From NCBI GenBank assembly GCA_050291365.1, contig JBNKJS010000003.1:62001-126000 (forward strand): DNA of 64,000 nt, written 5' to 3'. The stretch is from JAAGZL01 sp050291365. GTDB taxonomy: Bacteria > Pseudomonadota > Gammaproteobacteria > Chromatiales > Chromatiaceae. Each line of letters starts with the position of its first letter. Position 1 is the stretch's first letter. The notes beneath the pieces were generated by a model. The model did no database searches and was not told the origin of the DNA. It saw nothing but the letters and a program-made list of their open reading frames with translations. Below, one piece after another: positions 23,687 through 32,484 of this stretch. The translations under genes and the position numbers were made by a program.

Positions 23687-25186
23687 ATGATGCACCAATC
23701 CCTCATCCTGTTCTCCTTCGCGCTATATATGATCCTGGTCTTTTTTATAGGCTGGAGGGCGTATAAACGAACCTCTGACCTGGGTGATTTTATTCTTGGT
23801 GGCAGGCGTCTGGGTGGCTGGGTTGCTGCCTTGAGCGCAGGTGCATCTGATATGAGTGGTTGGTTGTTGCTGGGTCTGCCGGGTTACGCCTATCTTAGTG
23901 GCGTCGAGTCTGTGTGGCTTTCCGTTGGTCTTTTGCTTGGTACCTGGCTTAATTGGCGTATTGTGGCCGCACGTCTGCGTGCTTATAGTAAGATTGCCGG
24001 GGATTCCATTACCCTACCCTCGTTCTTCAAAAATAGGTTTAAGGATGAATCTGGTCTTCTGCAGGCTTTTTCAGCCTTTTTTATTCTGCTGTTCTTTCTC
24101 TTTTATACCAGTTCCGGTCTAGTGGCCGGCGGCAAACTGTTTGAATCTGTATTCGGGTTGGATTATGTCATTGCGGTAGCTGTTGGGGCCATTGCCATTA
24201 TTCTATACACTTCTATCGGCGGTTTCCTGGCCGTCTCCTGGACCGATCTGCTCCAGGCCTTGTTGATGGCGGCTGCATTAGTGATCGTGCCGGTAATGGC
24301 TGTCTATAGCGGCGGTGGTATGGGCGATACCCTTGCGGTCATTAAACTAAAATCTGAGTTTCTACTAGATCCATTTATCACTATAGATGGAAACGCACTC
24401 TCGGCTATTGCCATCATTTCACTACTGGGATGGGGACTGGGTTACTTCGGTCAGCCCCACATACTGGCACGTTTTATGGGTATTGACTCAGTCGCCACAG
24501 TACCTAAAGCGAGAAGAATAGCCGTTAGCTGGACCTTTCTGGGGCTGGTAGGTGCGTCACTTGCTGGTATGGTGGGCATCGGCGCTATCCACCCTCCCCT
24601 GATGGGTGCTGATTCGGAGAAGATATTTATTCTGCTGATAGAGTCCATGTTCCATCCTGCAGTTGCAGGTCTGCTACTTGCCGCTATCCTGGCTGCGATT
24701 ATGAGTACCGCAGATTCCCAACTGCTTGTCTCCTCCTCAGCATTCACTGAAGATCTGCTTATTGAACTGTTCAAGGTAAAGACCACAGAGAAGCAACAGG
24801 TAATGATCGGACGAGGTGCTGTAATCACTATCGCCCTGATAGCATTTCTGTTGGCCATGGACCCGGACAGCAAGGTCCTAGACCTTGTCTCTTACGCCTG
24901 GGCTGGCTTCGGCGCTTCGTTTGGCCCTACCCTGATACTTGCGCTTTTCTGGAAACGCATGACCGGGAATGGAGCCCTTGCAGGAATCTTGATTGGCGGT
25001 ATAACGGTTGTTATATGGAAACAGCTAGAGGGTGGATTGTTCGATCTCTATGAGATAGTGCCAGGTTGCATACTATCTACTCTCTCAATAGTTGTTGTAT
25101 CAATTCTCAGTAAACAACCTAAGGATGAGATCAGAGTTGAGTTTATAAATATGGAAAAAGCTATGGTAAAGAATCAAATCAGTTAG
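23687..25186 (+). CDS. putP: Sodium/proline symporter
   Basis: PutP imports proline with sodium across the inner membrane. The 499-residue protein has the solute:sodium symporter (LeuT-like) architecture with about 13 membrane helices. Signature segments are LGGRRLGGWVAALSAGASDMSGWLLLG (N-terminal sodium site), the GGFLAVSWTDLLQALLM block, LGYFGQPHILARFMG, and ILAAIMSTADSQLLVSSS. No putA gene is nearby. A strong terminator follows. Confidence 0.95.
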   Translation: MMHQSLILFSFALYMILVFFIGWRAYKRTSDLGDFILGGRRLGGWVAALSAGASDMSGWLLLGLPGYAYLSGVESVWLSVGLLLGTWLNWRIVAARLRAYSKIAGDSITLPSFFKNRFKDESGLLQAFSAFFILLFFLFYTSSGLVAGGKLFESVFGLDYVIAVAVGAIAIILYTSIGGFLAVSWTDLLQALLMAAALVIVPVMAVYSGGGMGDTLAVIKLKSEFLLDPFITIDGNALSAIAIISLLGWGLGYFGQPHILARFMGIDSVATVPKARRIAVSWTFLGLVGASLAGMVGIGAIHPPLMGADSEKIFILLIESMFHPAVAGLLLAAILAAIMSTADSQLLVSSSAFTEDLLIELFKVKTTEKQQVMIGRGAVITIALIAFLLAMDPDSKVLDLVSYAWAGFGASFGPTLILALFWKRMTGNGALAGILIGGITVVIWKQLEGGLFDLYEIVPGCILSTLSIVVVSILSKQPKDEIRVEFINMEKAMVKNQIS

Positions 25187-25194
25187 AAAAAATA

Positions 25195-25240
25195 AGCGCC
25201 CTAATTGTATATATGATTAGGGCGCTCTCTCTTTTTTTTT
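25195..25240. terminator. Bidirectional terminator between putP and the protease/VWA gene
   Basis: AGCGCCCTAAT (25195-25205) pairs perfectly with ATTAGGGCGCT (25216-25226). A long T-run follows on the plus strand to 25240, and an A-run precedes the stem, giving a T-run on the minus strand, so it can end transcription from both convergent genes. Confidence 0.9.
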
Positions 25241-25241
25241 C

Positions 25242-28184
25242 TCAAAGTAAATATCCGATCAATATACCTACCAGAAGAGCGAGTAATAACAGCAAGATGA
25301 GACACCACCAGCAGATAGGATAATGTGATCCTGTCTGTGATGGGGATATAAAGACGGGCGATCGACCTGGTTGTCCTATAGAAACACTTGGTTCGGTATC
25401 CTTACCCCAAGTGACTGGAATAGTGTAGGTACCGTCGCCATTATCTACAATGGAACCAATTGTTGTGGTTCCGGATACTCCGTTGACAATAATTCCGTCT
25501 ACGCAACCAGGACCAAGCTTATTCCCGTACTTATCGCTGGGAATAATGGTTATTGTGCCGACATTGTCACCTGACGCATTATTTCCCGTCTGGTCTACGG
25601 TGATATCAGTGTGATCCGGATCAATACCTACCTCAACATGCATACTCCAGATATGTTCTCGTGTCGCTGTACATCCCTTGCCATATGTAGCCTTTGCCTG
25701 AAATAGATATTCACCGTCAACAGTTAACAGATCATCTCGGACAAGTCCGAAATCACCTGCGGCGATAAAGACGCCCGCATTATTAGCTGGACTGTTGTCT
25801 AGATCAAAGGTCAACACATTTGATCCTATCAGCGAATTTGCTTGTTCTGATTGCAACTTCCCAAGTGTTGCTTGTCTTGCAGGAATAACGTCACCGTCAA
25901 TTGTTACTGGTGCATCAAGATGAGATTTCGAAAGTATGCTACCAAGACTTGCGTCAGGCCGCGTCATTGTCACTTGTACAGCAGAATTTGGTACTGGACC
26001 ACCCTCAGTATATTGCAATTGAACTGATGGGTTGTAAGTGTCGCCAGTGTAATAGATTGTGCGATCAGGTTTTCGTCGAATAATGGCTCCACCGCTCGCC
26101 ACTATATTAACAAAGAAACGCAGTGCTGGTGTTGGCGGTGGAAATTCCCCACTGCCTGTTGGCCTGAGTACCTCTACCTGCCATGTACCGTCACGCTCGC
26201 TACCTTGCGGAAGCGGTATGCGCATGAATGTCCATGTATTACCTGTATTTTGCTGAACACCAGCGGTGGTCCCGGTAATCTTATTACCTAGTGGTGTCTT
26301 AACTTGCATCTGCAAAAATGTACTTGGAATATCCCAGCCCAGTACGACTGTTATATGCTCTTCTCCACAGACGCGAAAAGGGATTGGCTTGGCATCTTGT
26401 CCTGCTGCTAGATCATATTCAGGATCCATAAGTAATCCTGCTTCGAAGATATTGCCAAACGCCTGAGAGAAAAACTTTTCAAGTTGCAGACTTGTGTCAC
26501 CTTGTGCGTAACGTCCATTGTGGCTAGTAGCCAATGTGTTGAGCAAACCACCGTTAAGATTCGCTGGGGTGCCATATCCAATTATGTCAACACTTATGTC
26601 GCCAAGGTCCCCTTCTACTTGCGAAATCAAAGGCAGTGTGTTTTCCAAACCGTCTGTTAATAACAGGAGATTTCGTGGATTCGTGCCAGGCGTGGGAAAT
26701 TGCAGGCGGGCAGCATCAATTCCGCCCCCAATAGTCGTAGATCCTCCCGGTGAAAGTCCGCCAATTACGCCACTGATATAAGGTGCTGGACCAACTAGGT
26801 TTGTTTGACTGGCAGCAGTAACAGGCTCTATTGGAAAGTCCACCGGAGTACTTGCGGTAGTGCTAAATGAAACCAGCCCAAGTCTATTCCCAGTTTCTGC
26901 ACGCACTAGTTGGACAAAAAGAGATGCTGCATCACGTGCTTCGTCAATCTTAGGTCGCCCGCTTGATCCATTTAATGACATGCTGCCAGATCGGTCGAAA
27001 ACGATCATTACATCACGGGTTATTGGTGTGGGTGGTGTCGGTGAAACATCAGCCATAATGCTGGCGGTAGGACAATAACTCAACAGGGAGGTATACCCAT
27101 AATGCCCACAAGGATTGCCTTGGGAAAGTACGCCGGTAATTCTTCCCGCAGCATCGAATAGACCAGATCCAGAACTTCCACCTGATACAGCAAAGTTATT
27201 TGGGACAGTGATTGAATATTCCTCGCTCGTTTGCACAGTAGCATAGCCAGGGTTCGGTATAGATAACTTTTGCACAGCACCATTAGGATGATGTAATCCA
27301 AATATCTGCTCACCAGGAAGTGGAAGATCGTGACGCAGTTGGATTGGTGGAATTCCGAGACCTCCTGATGGAATCTTAATCTTCATAAGCCAGTAATCGA
27401 AACTACTGCCGTCAGCATAGCGCTGCCTGATTGTTTCGGTCACTTTACATACGATTGGAGAGTAAGATGTTGGGCGTGAACCGTCACAATTTACCCGATA
27501 TCCAAAAATAATTGATGATGATGGAACGAGATCCAGAGTCGGCATACAGTGCCCAGCAGTTATTACAATATCAGGGCCTACAAGTGTGACTGTGCAGGTT
27601 GATAGATTCATCTCTGGTATCTCAGTACCAACATGAAGGATAATACCCACTGATGGCGCAACGATTTCGCGAATATCTCCCGTCGAACATGTTGCATTCT
27701 CCCAGTTAGGAGGATTTGTACAATACCAGAACGGATCGTATATAGGCTCTACATAGTAAGGTTCATCAGGATCGAGAAATGGATCGCAATTTGTATAAGC
27801 CGTTGGATCCTGTATTCCTGGCATCCTTTCGCCACGGGCATAGCTATCAATGGTTGCGATACCGCTAGTTGTTCCAACTGCATTGTATCTGATCGGTACA
27901 GTACCACTGGGAAATGCATACACATTGACCGGGCGGGTCCATATGTCAGAGCCGTCGGCACTTGTAAAAACATCTGTTTCGTAACCAAGATCTACTTCAA
28001 GTCGATTACCAGCAGGAAGATCAACATTAGTAAAATGCAGTATGACATACTTTGTACCACTTGGAGCAGGAGTCCACGCAAATTCTCCGTACCAAGTGTC
28101 TGGCTCGGATGGGGATGCTCCGGTATCTGGGCCTATAGAAAATGGTGGGCTTACTGGTTGGACCGTACCAAGATTGTGTGACAT
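25242..28184 (-). CDS. Trypsin-like serine protease fused to a VWA domain, C-terminal membrane anchor
   Basis: The 980-residue protein has, in order, an N-terminal beta-rich domain (1-120), a trypsin-fold protease (about 165-380) with His212 in ITAGHC, Asp263 in SFDYWLMKI and Ser338 in SGGSSGSGLF, a von Willebrand A domain (about 389-575) with an intact MIDAS (Asp397, Ser399, Ser401 in DRSGSMS; Thr in GSTTIGG; Asp511 in LTDGLEN), several Ig-like beta domains, and a C-terminal hydrophobic segment preceded by PICWWC. No signal peptide is present, although GGAGGA seven bases before the ATG fixes the start. A C-terminal tail anchor without a signal would leave the enzymatic part in the cytoplasm. 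Substrate unknown. Confidence 0.85.
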   Translation of the reverse strand: MSHNLGTVQPVSPPFSIGPDTGASPSEPDTWYGEFAWTPAPSGTKYVILHFTNVDLPAGNRLEVDLGYETDVFTSADGSDIWTRPVNVYAFPSGTVPIRYNAVGTTSGIATIDSYARGERMPGIQDPTAYTNCDPFLDPDEPYYVEPIYDPFWYCTNPPNWENATCSTGDIREIVAPSVGIILHVGTEIPEMNLSTCTVTLVGPDIVITAGHCMPTLDLVPSSSIIFGYRVNCDGSRPTSYSPIVCKVTETIRQRYADGSSFDYWLMKIKIPSGGLGIPPIQLRHDLPLPGEQIFGLHHPNGAVQKLSIPNPGYATVQTSEEYSITVPNNFAVSGGSSGSGLFDAAGRITGVLSQGNPCGHYGYTSLLSYCPTASIMADVSPTPPTPITRDVMIVFDRSGSMSLNGSSGRPKIDEARDAASLFVQLVRAETGNRLGLVSFSTTASTPVDFPIEPVTAASQTNLVGPAPYISGVIGGLSPGGSTTIGGGIDAARLQFPTPGTNPRNLLLLTDGLENTLPLISQVEGDLGDISVDIIGYGTPANLNGGLLNTLATSHNGRYAQGDTSLQLEKFFSQAFGNIFEAGLLMDPEYDLAAGQDAKPIPFRVCGEEHITVVLGWDIPSTFLQMQVKTPLGNKITGTTAGVQQNTGNTWTFMRIPLPQGSERDGTWQVEVLRPTGSGEFPPPTPALRFFVNIVASGGAIIRRKPDRTIYYTGDTYNPSVQLQYTEGGPVPNSAVQVTMTRPDASLGSILSKSHLDAPVTIDGDVIPARQATLGKLQSEQANSLIGSNVLTFDLDNSPANNAGVFIAAGDFGLVRDDLLTVDGEYLFQAKATYGKGCTATREHIWSMHVEVGIDPDHTDITVDQTGNNASGDNVGTITIIPSDKYGNKLGPGCVDGIIVNGVSGTTTIGSIVDNGDGTYTIPVTWGKDTEPSVSIGQPGRSPVFISPSQTGSHYPICWWCLILLLLLALLVGILIGYLL

Positions 28185-28449
28185 CTCAAAATCCTCCGTA
28201 TTAAATAGATTTAATCCTTTATTCGTCTTACATGAATTTTGTTATGCGCCACTAAATGTGCAAATCAGAATCAATTCATTAAAGGTTTGATAGATTATTT
28301 GGTAAGGTAGTTTGCTAGTATTATTGCTCCTTGTTTTTCCATACACCATTATTTTGCAAGGATATCAAAAAGGCAGAATTTTTGAAAATTGCCAGTTGCA
28401 CCTTTAATTGTGATCTACTTTATATATTTGAAATGGTGTAGAAACTATC

Positions 28450-29277
28450 TTAGTGCATAGATTGTTTAATCGATTCAACAGCAATAAACATTTTCAAACT
28501 ATCTTTAATCTGTTTATGTAAGACCCAACGATGCAGGCTTCTGTATACTTCCGAATCAATTTTACGAATTTTTCCATTCAATTCGACCTCGGTATTTCCA
28601 TATTGCTTTCCTAGTGGCCCATAACAACCAAATCCATAAGCTTTTGCACAATTACTTGAACTATTACTAAAGCGTTTCCAAAAGAGATCCCAACCAGCCT
28701 GTTCACCATGATCTAGTTCAAATCCGCTTGATTGATCATTGTACAGATAGCTCAATGTTTCATGGGCCGCATTATTATAGATAGACATAATATCGTTTAT
28801 GTTTTCAGTGTGGAGTTCTTCAAACTCCTGTGTATCAATATATATGGTTTTTAATTCTGTTTCGGTGTTTTTCTTTGAGTAGTCTTCAAAACTATCTTTC
28901 ACTAACAGTCCATGATAAACCGGAACTATGTGGGCGGGAGTGCTCATATCCTGGATATGATGCAAAATTCTACCTATAAGCTTCTCACCTTGTTTTGCTG
29001 TATTATTTTTCAACTCCAACTCTAGTTTCTTGACTCTCAACTCAGATGTGGGGTTCAATTTAAAGAGAAATAAGTTTATAGGTTGCAGTTGTTTATTTTG
29101 CTTAAAGAAATGCCAATTGGTAATTCTGGTAAAGAGAGGTGATTTATCCTCCAAGTATGCACCGCCTTTCACTTTATGAAAGTTCATAAGTAATTGAGCA
29201 GAAAAGTCAGAATTAGTATGCTCGCAATAAATCTCTATAGCTTTTCCAGTAATCTTGTCATGATCTTCCGGTTTCAT
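28450..29277 (-). CDS. Zinc-dependent phospholipase C / P1 nuclease-like protein without signal peptide
   Basis: The 275-residue protein carries motifs of the zinc phospholipase C/S1-P1 nuclease superfamily: His106, Asp110 and His116 in LHHIQDMSTPAHIVP reproduce the H-x3-D-x5-H spacing of the trinuclear zinc site, with His6 (EDHDKIT) and His56 (TNWHFF) as further likely ligands. The missing export signal is unusual, since known members are secreted. The gene is A+T-rich and lies 265 bases upstream of the protease/VWA gene on the same strand, so the two may work together. The substrate (phospholipid or nucleic acid) cannot be told. Confidence 0.7.
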   Translation of the reverse strand: MKPEDHDKITGKAIEIYCEHTNSDFSAQLLMNFHKVKGGAYLEDKSPLFTRITNWHFFKQNKQLQPINLFLFKLNPTSELRVKKLELELKNNTAKQGEKLIGRILHHIQDMSTPAHIVPVYHGLLVKDSFEDYSKKNTETELKTIYIDTQEFEELHTENINDIMSIYNNAAHETLSYLYNDQSSGFELDHGEQAGWDLFWKRFSNSSSNCAKAYGFGCYGPLGKQYGNTEVELNGKIRKIDSEVYRSLHRWVLHKQIKDSLKMFIAVESIKQSMH

Positions 29278-29385
29278 TGTACTTTCCCTTTTCAGACTGA
29301 ATGACTATATGTATGTATCACGGTAAATATAAATTTCTCCATTTACTCCCGTATCAGTATTATTTAGCGGACATATTTTACGCAA

Positions 29386-30126
29386 TCAAAGATTCCCGCC
29401 TAATCTCTGTAATAGTGCATAAACCTTTTTCATGCCCTTTTTCATATTCGCCTCTATATCTTCCATAGTTATAGGGTCATCACCTATACCTGCAGCCCAG
29501 TTAGCTACCACTGAGCAGTGTGCATAACACAGGCCTAGTTCCTTAGCTAAGGCTGCTTCCGGCATCCCGGTCATACCAACCAGGTCGCATCCATCGTTTT
29601 GCATTCTTTTTATTTCCATCGCAGTCTCCAGACGTGGACCCTGGGTTGCGCCATAGGTGCCTTCATTTACGATATCCAGGTCTGCCTCATCAGCTGCATT
29701 GATTAAGGCATTTCTTAATTCATGACAATATGGTTCTGTAAAATCGATATGTGTTACTTCTGAAAGATCGTTTTCAAAAAAAGTATTTCCCCTACCCCAG
29801 GTGTAATCGATTATCTGGTCTGGTATGACGATTGTTTCTGGCGCCATGTCATCTCTTATACCGCCTACGGTGGCCATGCCGATAATATAATCAACATCTA
29901 TATGTTTTAACGCCCAGATGTTTGCCCGATAGTTGATCTTGTGTGGCGGTATGGTGTGTCCAGACCCATGTCTCGGTAGAAATACTATATCTAATCCGTC
30001 AAAGCAGCCATGGGTCAATGGGGATGATGGTTCACCATAGGGGGTGTTAACAACTTCCCTCCTTGTGATTTCGAGTGCATCCATTTTTGTGAGACCGGAT
30101 CCGCCAATTATTGCAAGTTTTGTCAT
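29386..30126 (-). CDS. mtnP: S-methyl-5'-thioinosine phosphorylase
   Basis: A 246-residue purine nucleoside phosphorylase/MTAP-family enzyme. IIGGSGL at the N-terminus and PRHGSGHTIPPHKINYRANI form the phosphate and ribose site; TYGATQGPRLET and DLVGMTGMPEAALAKELGL follow. The short length and overall sequence fit the methylthioinosine phosphorylase known from Pseudomonas rather than methylthioadenosine phosphorylase, but the base specificity is inferred. It would salvage methylthioadenosine from spermidine synthesis after deamination. It follows pdxJ after 24 bases in the leftward operon. Confidence 0.85.
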   Translation of the reverse strand: MTKLAIIGGSGLTKMDALEITRREVVNTPYGEPSSPLTHGCFDGLDIVFLPRHGSGHTIPPHKINYRANIWALKHIDVDYIIGMATVGGIRDDMAPETIVIPDQIIDYTWGRGNTFFENDLSEVTHIDFTEPYCHELRNALINAADEADLDIVNEGTYGATQGPRLETAMEIKRMQNDGCDLVGMTGMPEAALAKELGLCYAHCSVVANWAAGIGDDPITMEDIEANMKKGMKKVYALLQRLGGNL

Positions 30127-30150
30127 ACTGAAAATCTCAATATTAATAAT

Positions 30151-30882
30151 TTATTTAATCAACAGTGACTTCATATCGGCCACTGCCTTAGCCAGACCGT
30201 CGAATAGTGCCCGTGCTATTATTGAGTGTCCGATATTTAATTCAACTATTCCATCAATAGCAGTGATAGCTTTGACATTGTGGTAGTCCAGTCCATGACC
30301 TGCGTTTACCTGTAGACCAATATCTATTCCATGCTGCACCGCTTTGGATATCTTTATCAGTTCATGCTTCTGCTGATCTACCGATGTGGCCTCTGCGTAG
30401 TGTCCAGTATGTATCTCAATAATAGGTGCACCGCTCTCCTTTGCAGCATCTATCTGTTCCAGATCTGCATCAATAAATAGAGAGACTCTTGCTCCAGCCT
30501 CTGTTAAATTGGCACAGTACTCTTTTAGGTATTCAAGGTTGCTCTTGACGTCCAGCCCACCTTCTGTAGTAAGTTCTTCACGTTTTTCCGGTACTATACA
30601 ACAGTCATGTGGTTGTATATTTGTGGCAATTTCCAGCATCTCTCTGGTTGCTGCCATCTCCAGGTTCATACGCGTTTGCAACATCTCTTTAAGCATTTCT
30701 ACATCACGATCTTGAATGTGACGTCTGTCTTCCCTGAGATGTAAGGTTATTGAATCAGCGCCAGCATGTTCAGCTACCAAGGCGGCCTGCAGTGGTTCTG
30801 GATATCTGGTGCCGCGCGCCTGGCGCACAGTTGCGATGTGATCAATGTTTACACCGAGTAGAATCTCTTTTCTCTGTTTCAT
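30151..30882 (-). CDS. pdxJ: Pyridoxine 5'-phosphate synthase
   Basis: PdxJ condenses deoxyxylulose 5-phosphate with 3-amino-2-oxopropyl phosphate to make pyridoxine 5'-phosphate. The 243-residue TIM-barrel protein starts with GVNIDHIATVRQARGTRYPEP and contains SITLHLREDRRHIQD, CCIVPEKREELTTEGGLD and EIHTGHYA, all standard. It overlaps recO by four bases, the usual recO-pdxJ coupling. Confidence 0.97.
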   Translation of the reverse strand: MKQRKEILLGVNIDHIATVRQARGTRYPEPLQAALVAEHAGADSITLHLREDRRHIQDRDVEMLKEMLQTRMNLEMAATREMLEIATNIQPHDCCIVPEKREELTTEGGLDVKSNLEYLKEYCANLTEAGARVSLFIDADLEQIDAAKESGAPIIEIHTGHYAEATSVDQQKHELIKISKAVQHGIDIGLQVNAGHGLDYHNVKAITAIDGIVELNIGHSIIARALFDGLAKAVADMKSLLIK

Positions 30883-31580
30883 CTTTTGCTGCCTGAAAAT
30901 GATTTAAACAACTCGCGACTCTTTAGTGGACGATCACCAAGATAATGGGCTAGCACTCGTCGCATAAGTTTTCTTGCCTGGCTCTTCTCTCTTTCATGAT
31001 AAGGGATGTTGCCTGCTAGTGCATGTAGTGTGCTTCCGTTAATTGAGTTGTTATCTGGATTGTCTATCTCTCTGGGGCCGCGTTCAAGCTCAAATGTGTA
31101 GAACGAATCATGTTTGATCTGGTTGCCTGTTTCTGCCTCTTCATCAAGCAACAATCCATATCCCAATTCATTTAGCAGCTCCACCTCAAATTGTCTGAGA
31201 GCAGGCTCCACATCAGTTGATGAGGATAACTCTTTTAGCGTGTTTTCGTAATGGGTAAAAAGTTTATCGTGTGGATCATTTCTGGCCAGTATACGCATGA
31301 GTATCTCATTGAGATAGAACCCGCAATAAATGTTTTTTCCTTTCAATATCGGGGCTCCAGCATCCTGCTCATAGCCAGATAATGTCTTCACATCTCCTTT
31401 GCCGGAGAATTTGATAATCAATGGATTAAATGGTTGTAGCAGGCCCGGTCCAGATTGTTTGTTGTTTTTAGCCCCTTTGGCAATCGCGGGAAAACGGCCA
31501 TGTTCTCGTGTGAAGCATTCGACCAACAGGCTGCTGTTGGAATATGGAGACCGGTGTAAAAGAAAGGCACGAAACATCAT
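30879..31580 (-). CDS. recO: DNA repair protein RecO
   Basis: RecO loads RecA onto SSB-coated single strands in the RecFOR pathway. The protein (about 233 residues) has an N-terminal OB fold beginning MMFRAFLLHRSPYSNSSLLVECF and a helical C-terminal part without zinc cysteines, as in other Gammaproteobacteria. The frame opens at 31604 inside the end of era; the start at 31580 or 31577 matches family N-termini better, although the Shine-Dalgarno AGGA is very close. It follows era and overlaps pdxJ by four bases. Confidence 0.92.
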   Translation of the reverse strand: MMFRAFLLHRSPYSNSSLLVECFTREHGRFPAIAKGAKNNKQSGPGLLQPFNPLIIKFSGKGDVKTLSGYEQDAGAPILKGKNIYCGFYLNEILMRILARNDPHDKLFTHYENTLKELSSSTDVEPALRQFEVELLNELGYGLLLDEEAETGNQIKHDSFYTFELERGPREIDNPDNNSINGSTLHALAGNIPYHEREKSQARKLMRRVLAHYLGDRPLKSRELFKSFSGSKR

Positions 31581-31587
31581 TCCTATG

Positions 31588-32484
31588 TCAATCACCATAT
31601 CCAAGCTGGTGTAGGGATTTACTGTCTGTTGACCAGCTTTTTTTAACTTTAACCCAAACCTTTAAAAAGACCTTATGTTCAAATAATTTTTGCATTTCCA
31701 GTCTTGCTTGAGTTGCGACCTCTTTTAGTGCCTCTCCATCCTTGCCGATAATAATGTTTTTTTGACCTTTACGTTCGACCCATATCAGAGCACTGATATG
31801 GTACACCCCTTTCTTCTCTTCGAATTTTTCTATCTCAACCGTTAAAGCATATGGGATCTCTTTGGCGTAGCGCTGTGTCAGTTGCTCACGCACCAATTCG
31901 GCAGCGAAAAATCGTTCTGATCGATCAGTCAATTGATCATCAGGATATATATTATCACTCTCCGGCATAGCATTTAGGACCTTGTTTTCCAGTTCGGCAA
32001 CATTAGATCCTTTAAGAGCAGATAGTGGGATTATCTCCAAAAAGTTATGTCTTGATGAGAGTTCAGCAAGAAAAGGTAGCAACTCTTCCTTATCCTTAAC
32101 ACGATCCACCTTATTTACTATGAGTATGCAATTCAGGCCGTAGTTGATTACGGTTTTCAATACCGATTCATCTTCATCGGTCCAACGCAATGCTTCTACA
32201 ACAAATAACAGAAGGTCAACATCGCCTAAAGCCGATTTTGCGGTACGATTTAAATATTTGTTCATTGGCTGGTTGCCGCGTTTGTGGATACCTGGGGTAT
32301 CTACATAAACGATTTGACCAGCTTCTATAGTTTTTACACCGAGTATGCTATGACGCGTGGTTTGTGGTTTGTGCGATGTTATGGCCAGTTTCTGGCCGAT
32401 AATTCTATTCAGCAGAGTTGACTTGCCTACGTTTGGACGCCCGACTATTGCGGTATAGCCACATCTGTTATTTGTCTTGGGCAT
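31588..32484 (-). CDS. era: GTPase Era
   Basis: Era binds 16S rRNA and guides 30S subunit maturation. From ATG 32484 the protein has 298 residues, with G1 GRPNVGKSTLLN, G2 around TTRHSI, G3 DTPGIH, G4 NKVD, and a C-terminal KH domain (NIIIGKDGEALKEVATQAR). A longer frame of 24 extra codons reaches into rnc, but MPKTNNRCGYTAIVGRP matches known N-termini. It overlaps rnc by 17 bases, an arrangement conserved from enteric bacteria. Confidence 0.97.
   Translation of the reverse strand: MPKTNNRCGYTAIVGRPNVGKSTLLNRIIGQKLAITSHKPQTTRHSILGVKTIEAGQIVYVDTPGIHKRGNQPMNKYLNRTAKSALGDVDLLLFVVEALRWTDEDESVLKTVINYGLNCILIVNKVDRVKDKEELLPFLAELSSRHNFLEIIPLSALKGSNVAELENKVLNAMPESDNIYPDDQLTDRSERFFAAELVREQLTQRYAKEIPYALTVEIEKFEEKKGVYHISALIWVERKGQKNIIIGKDGEALKEVATQARLEMQKLFEHKVFLKVWVKVKKSWSTDSKSLHQLGYGD

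Noticed and set aside
28185..28449. Possible short gene or RNA between the PLC-like and protease/VWA genes
   Set aside because: The 265 bases are A+T-rich with no conserved frame, clear hairpin or promoter; only the Shine-Dalgarno of the protease gene is supported.
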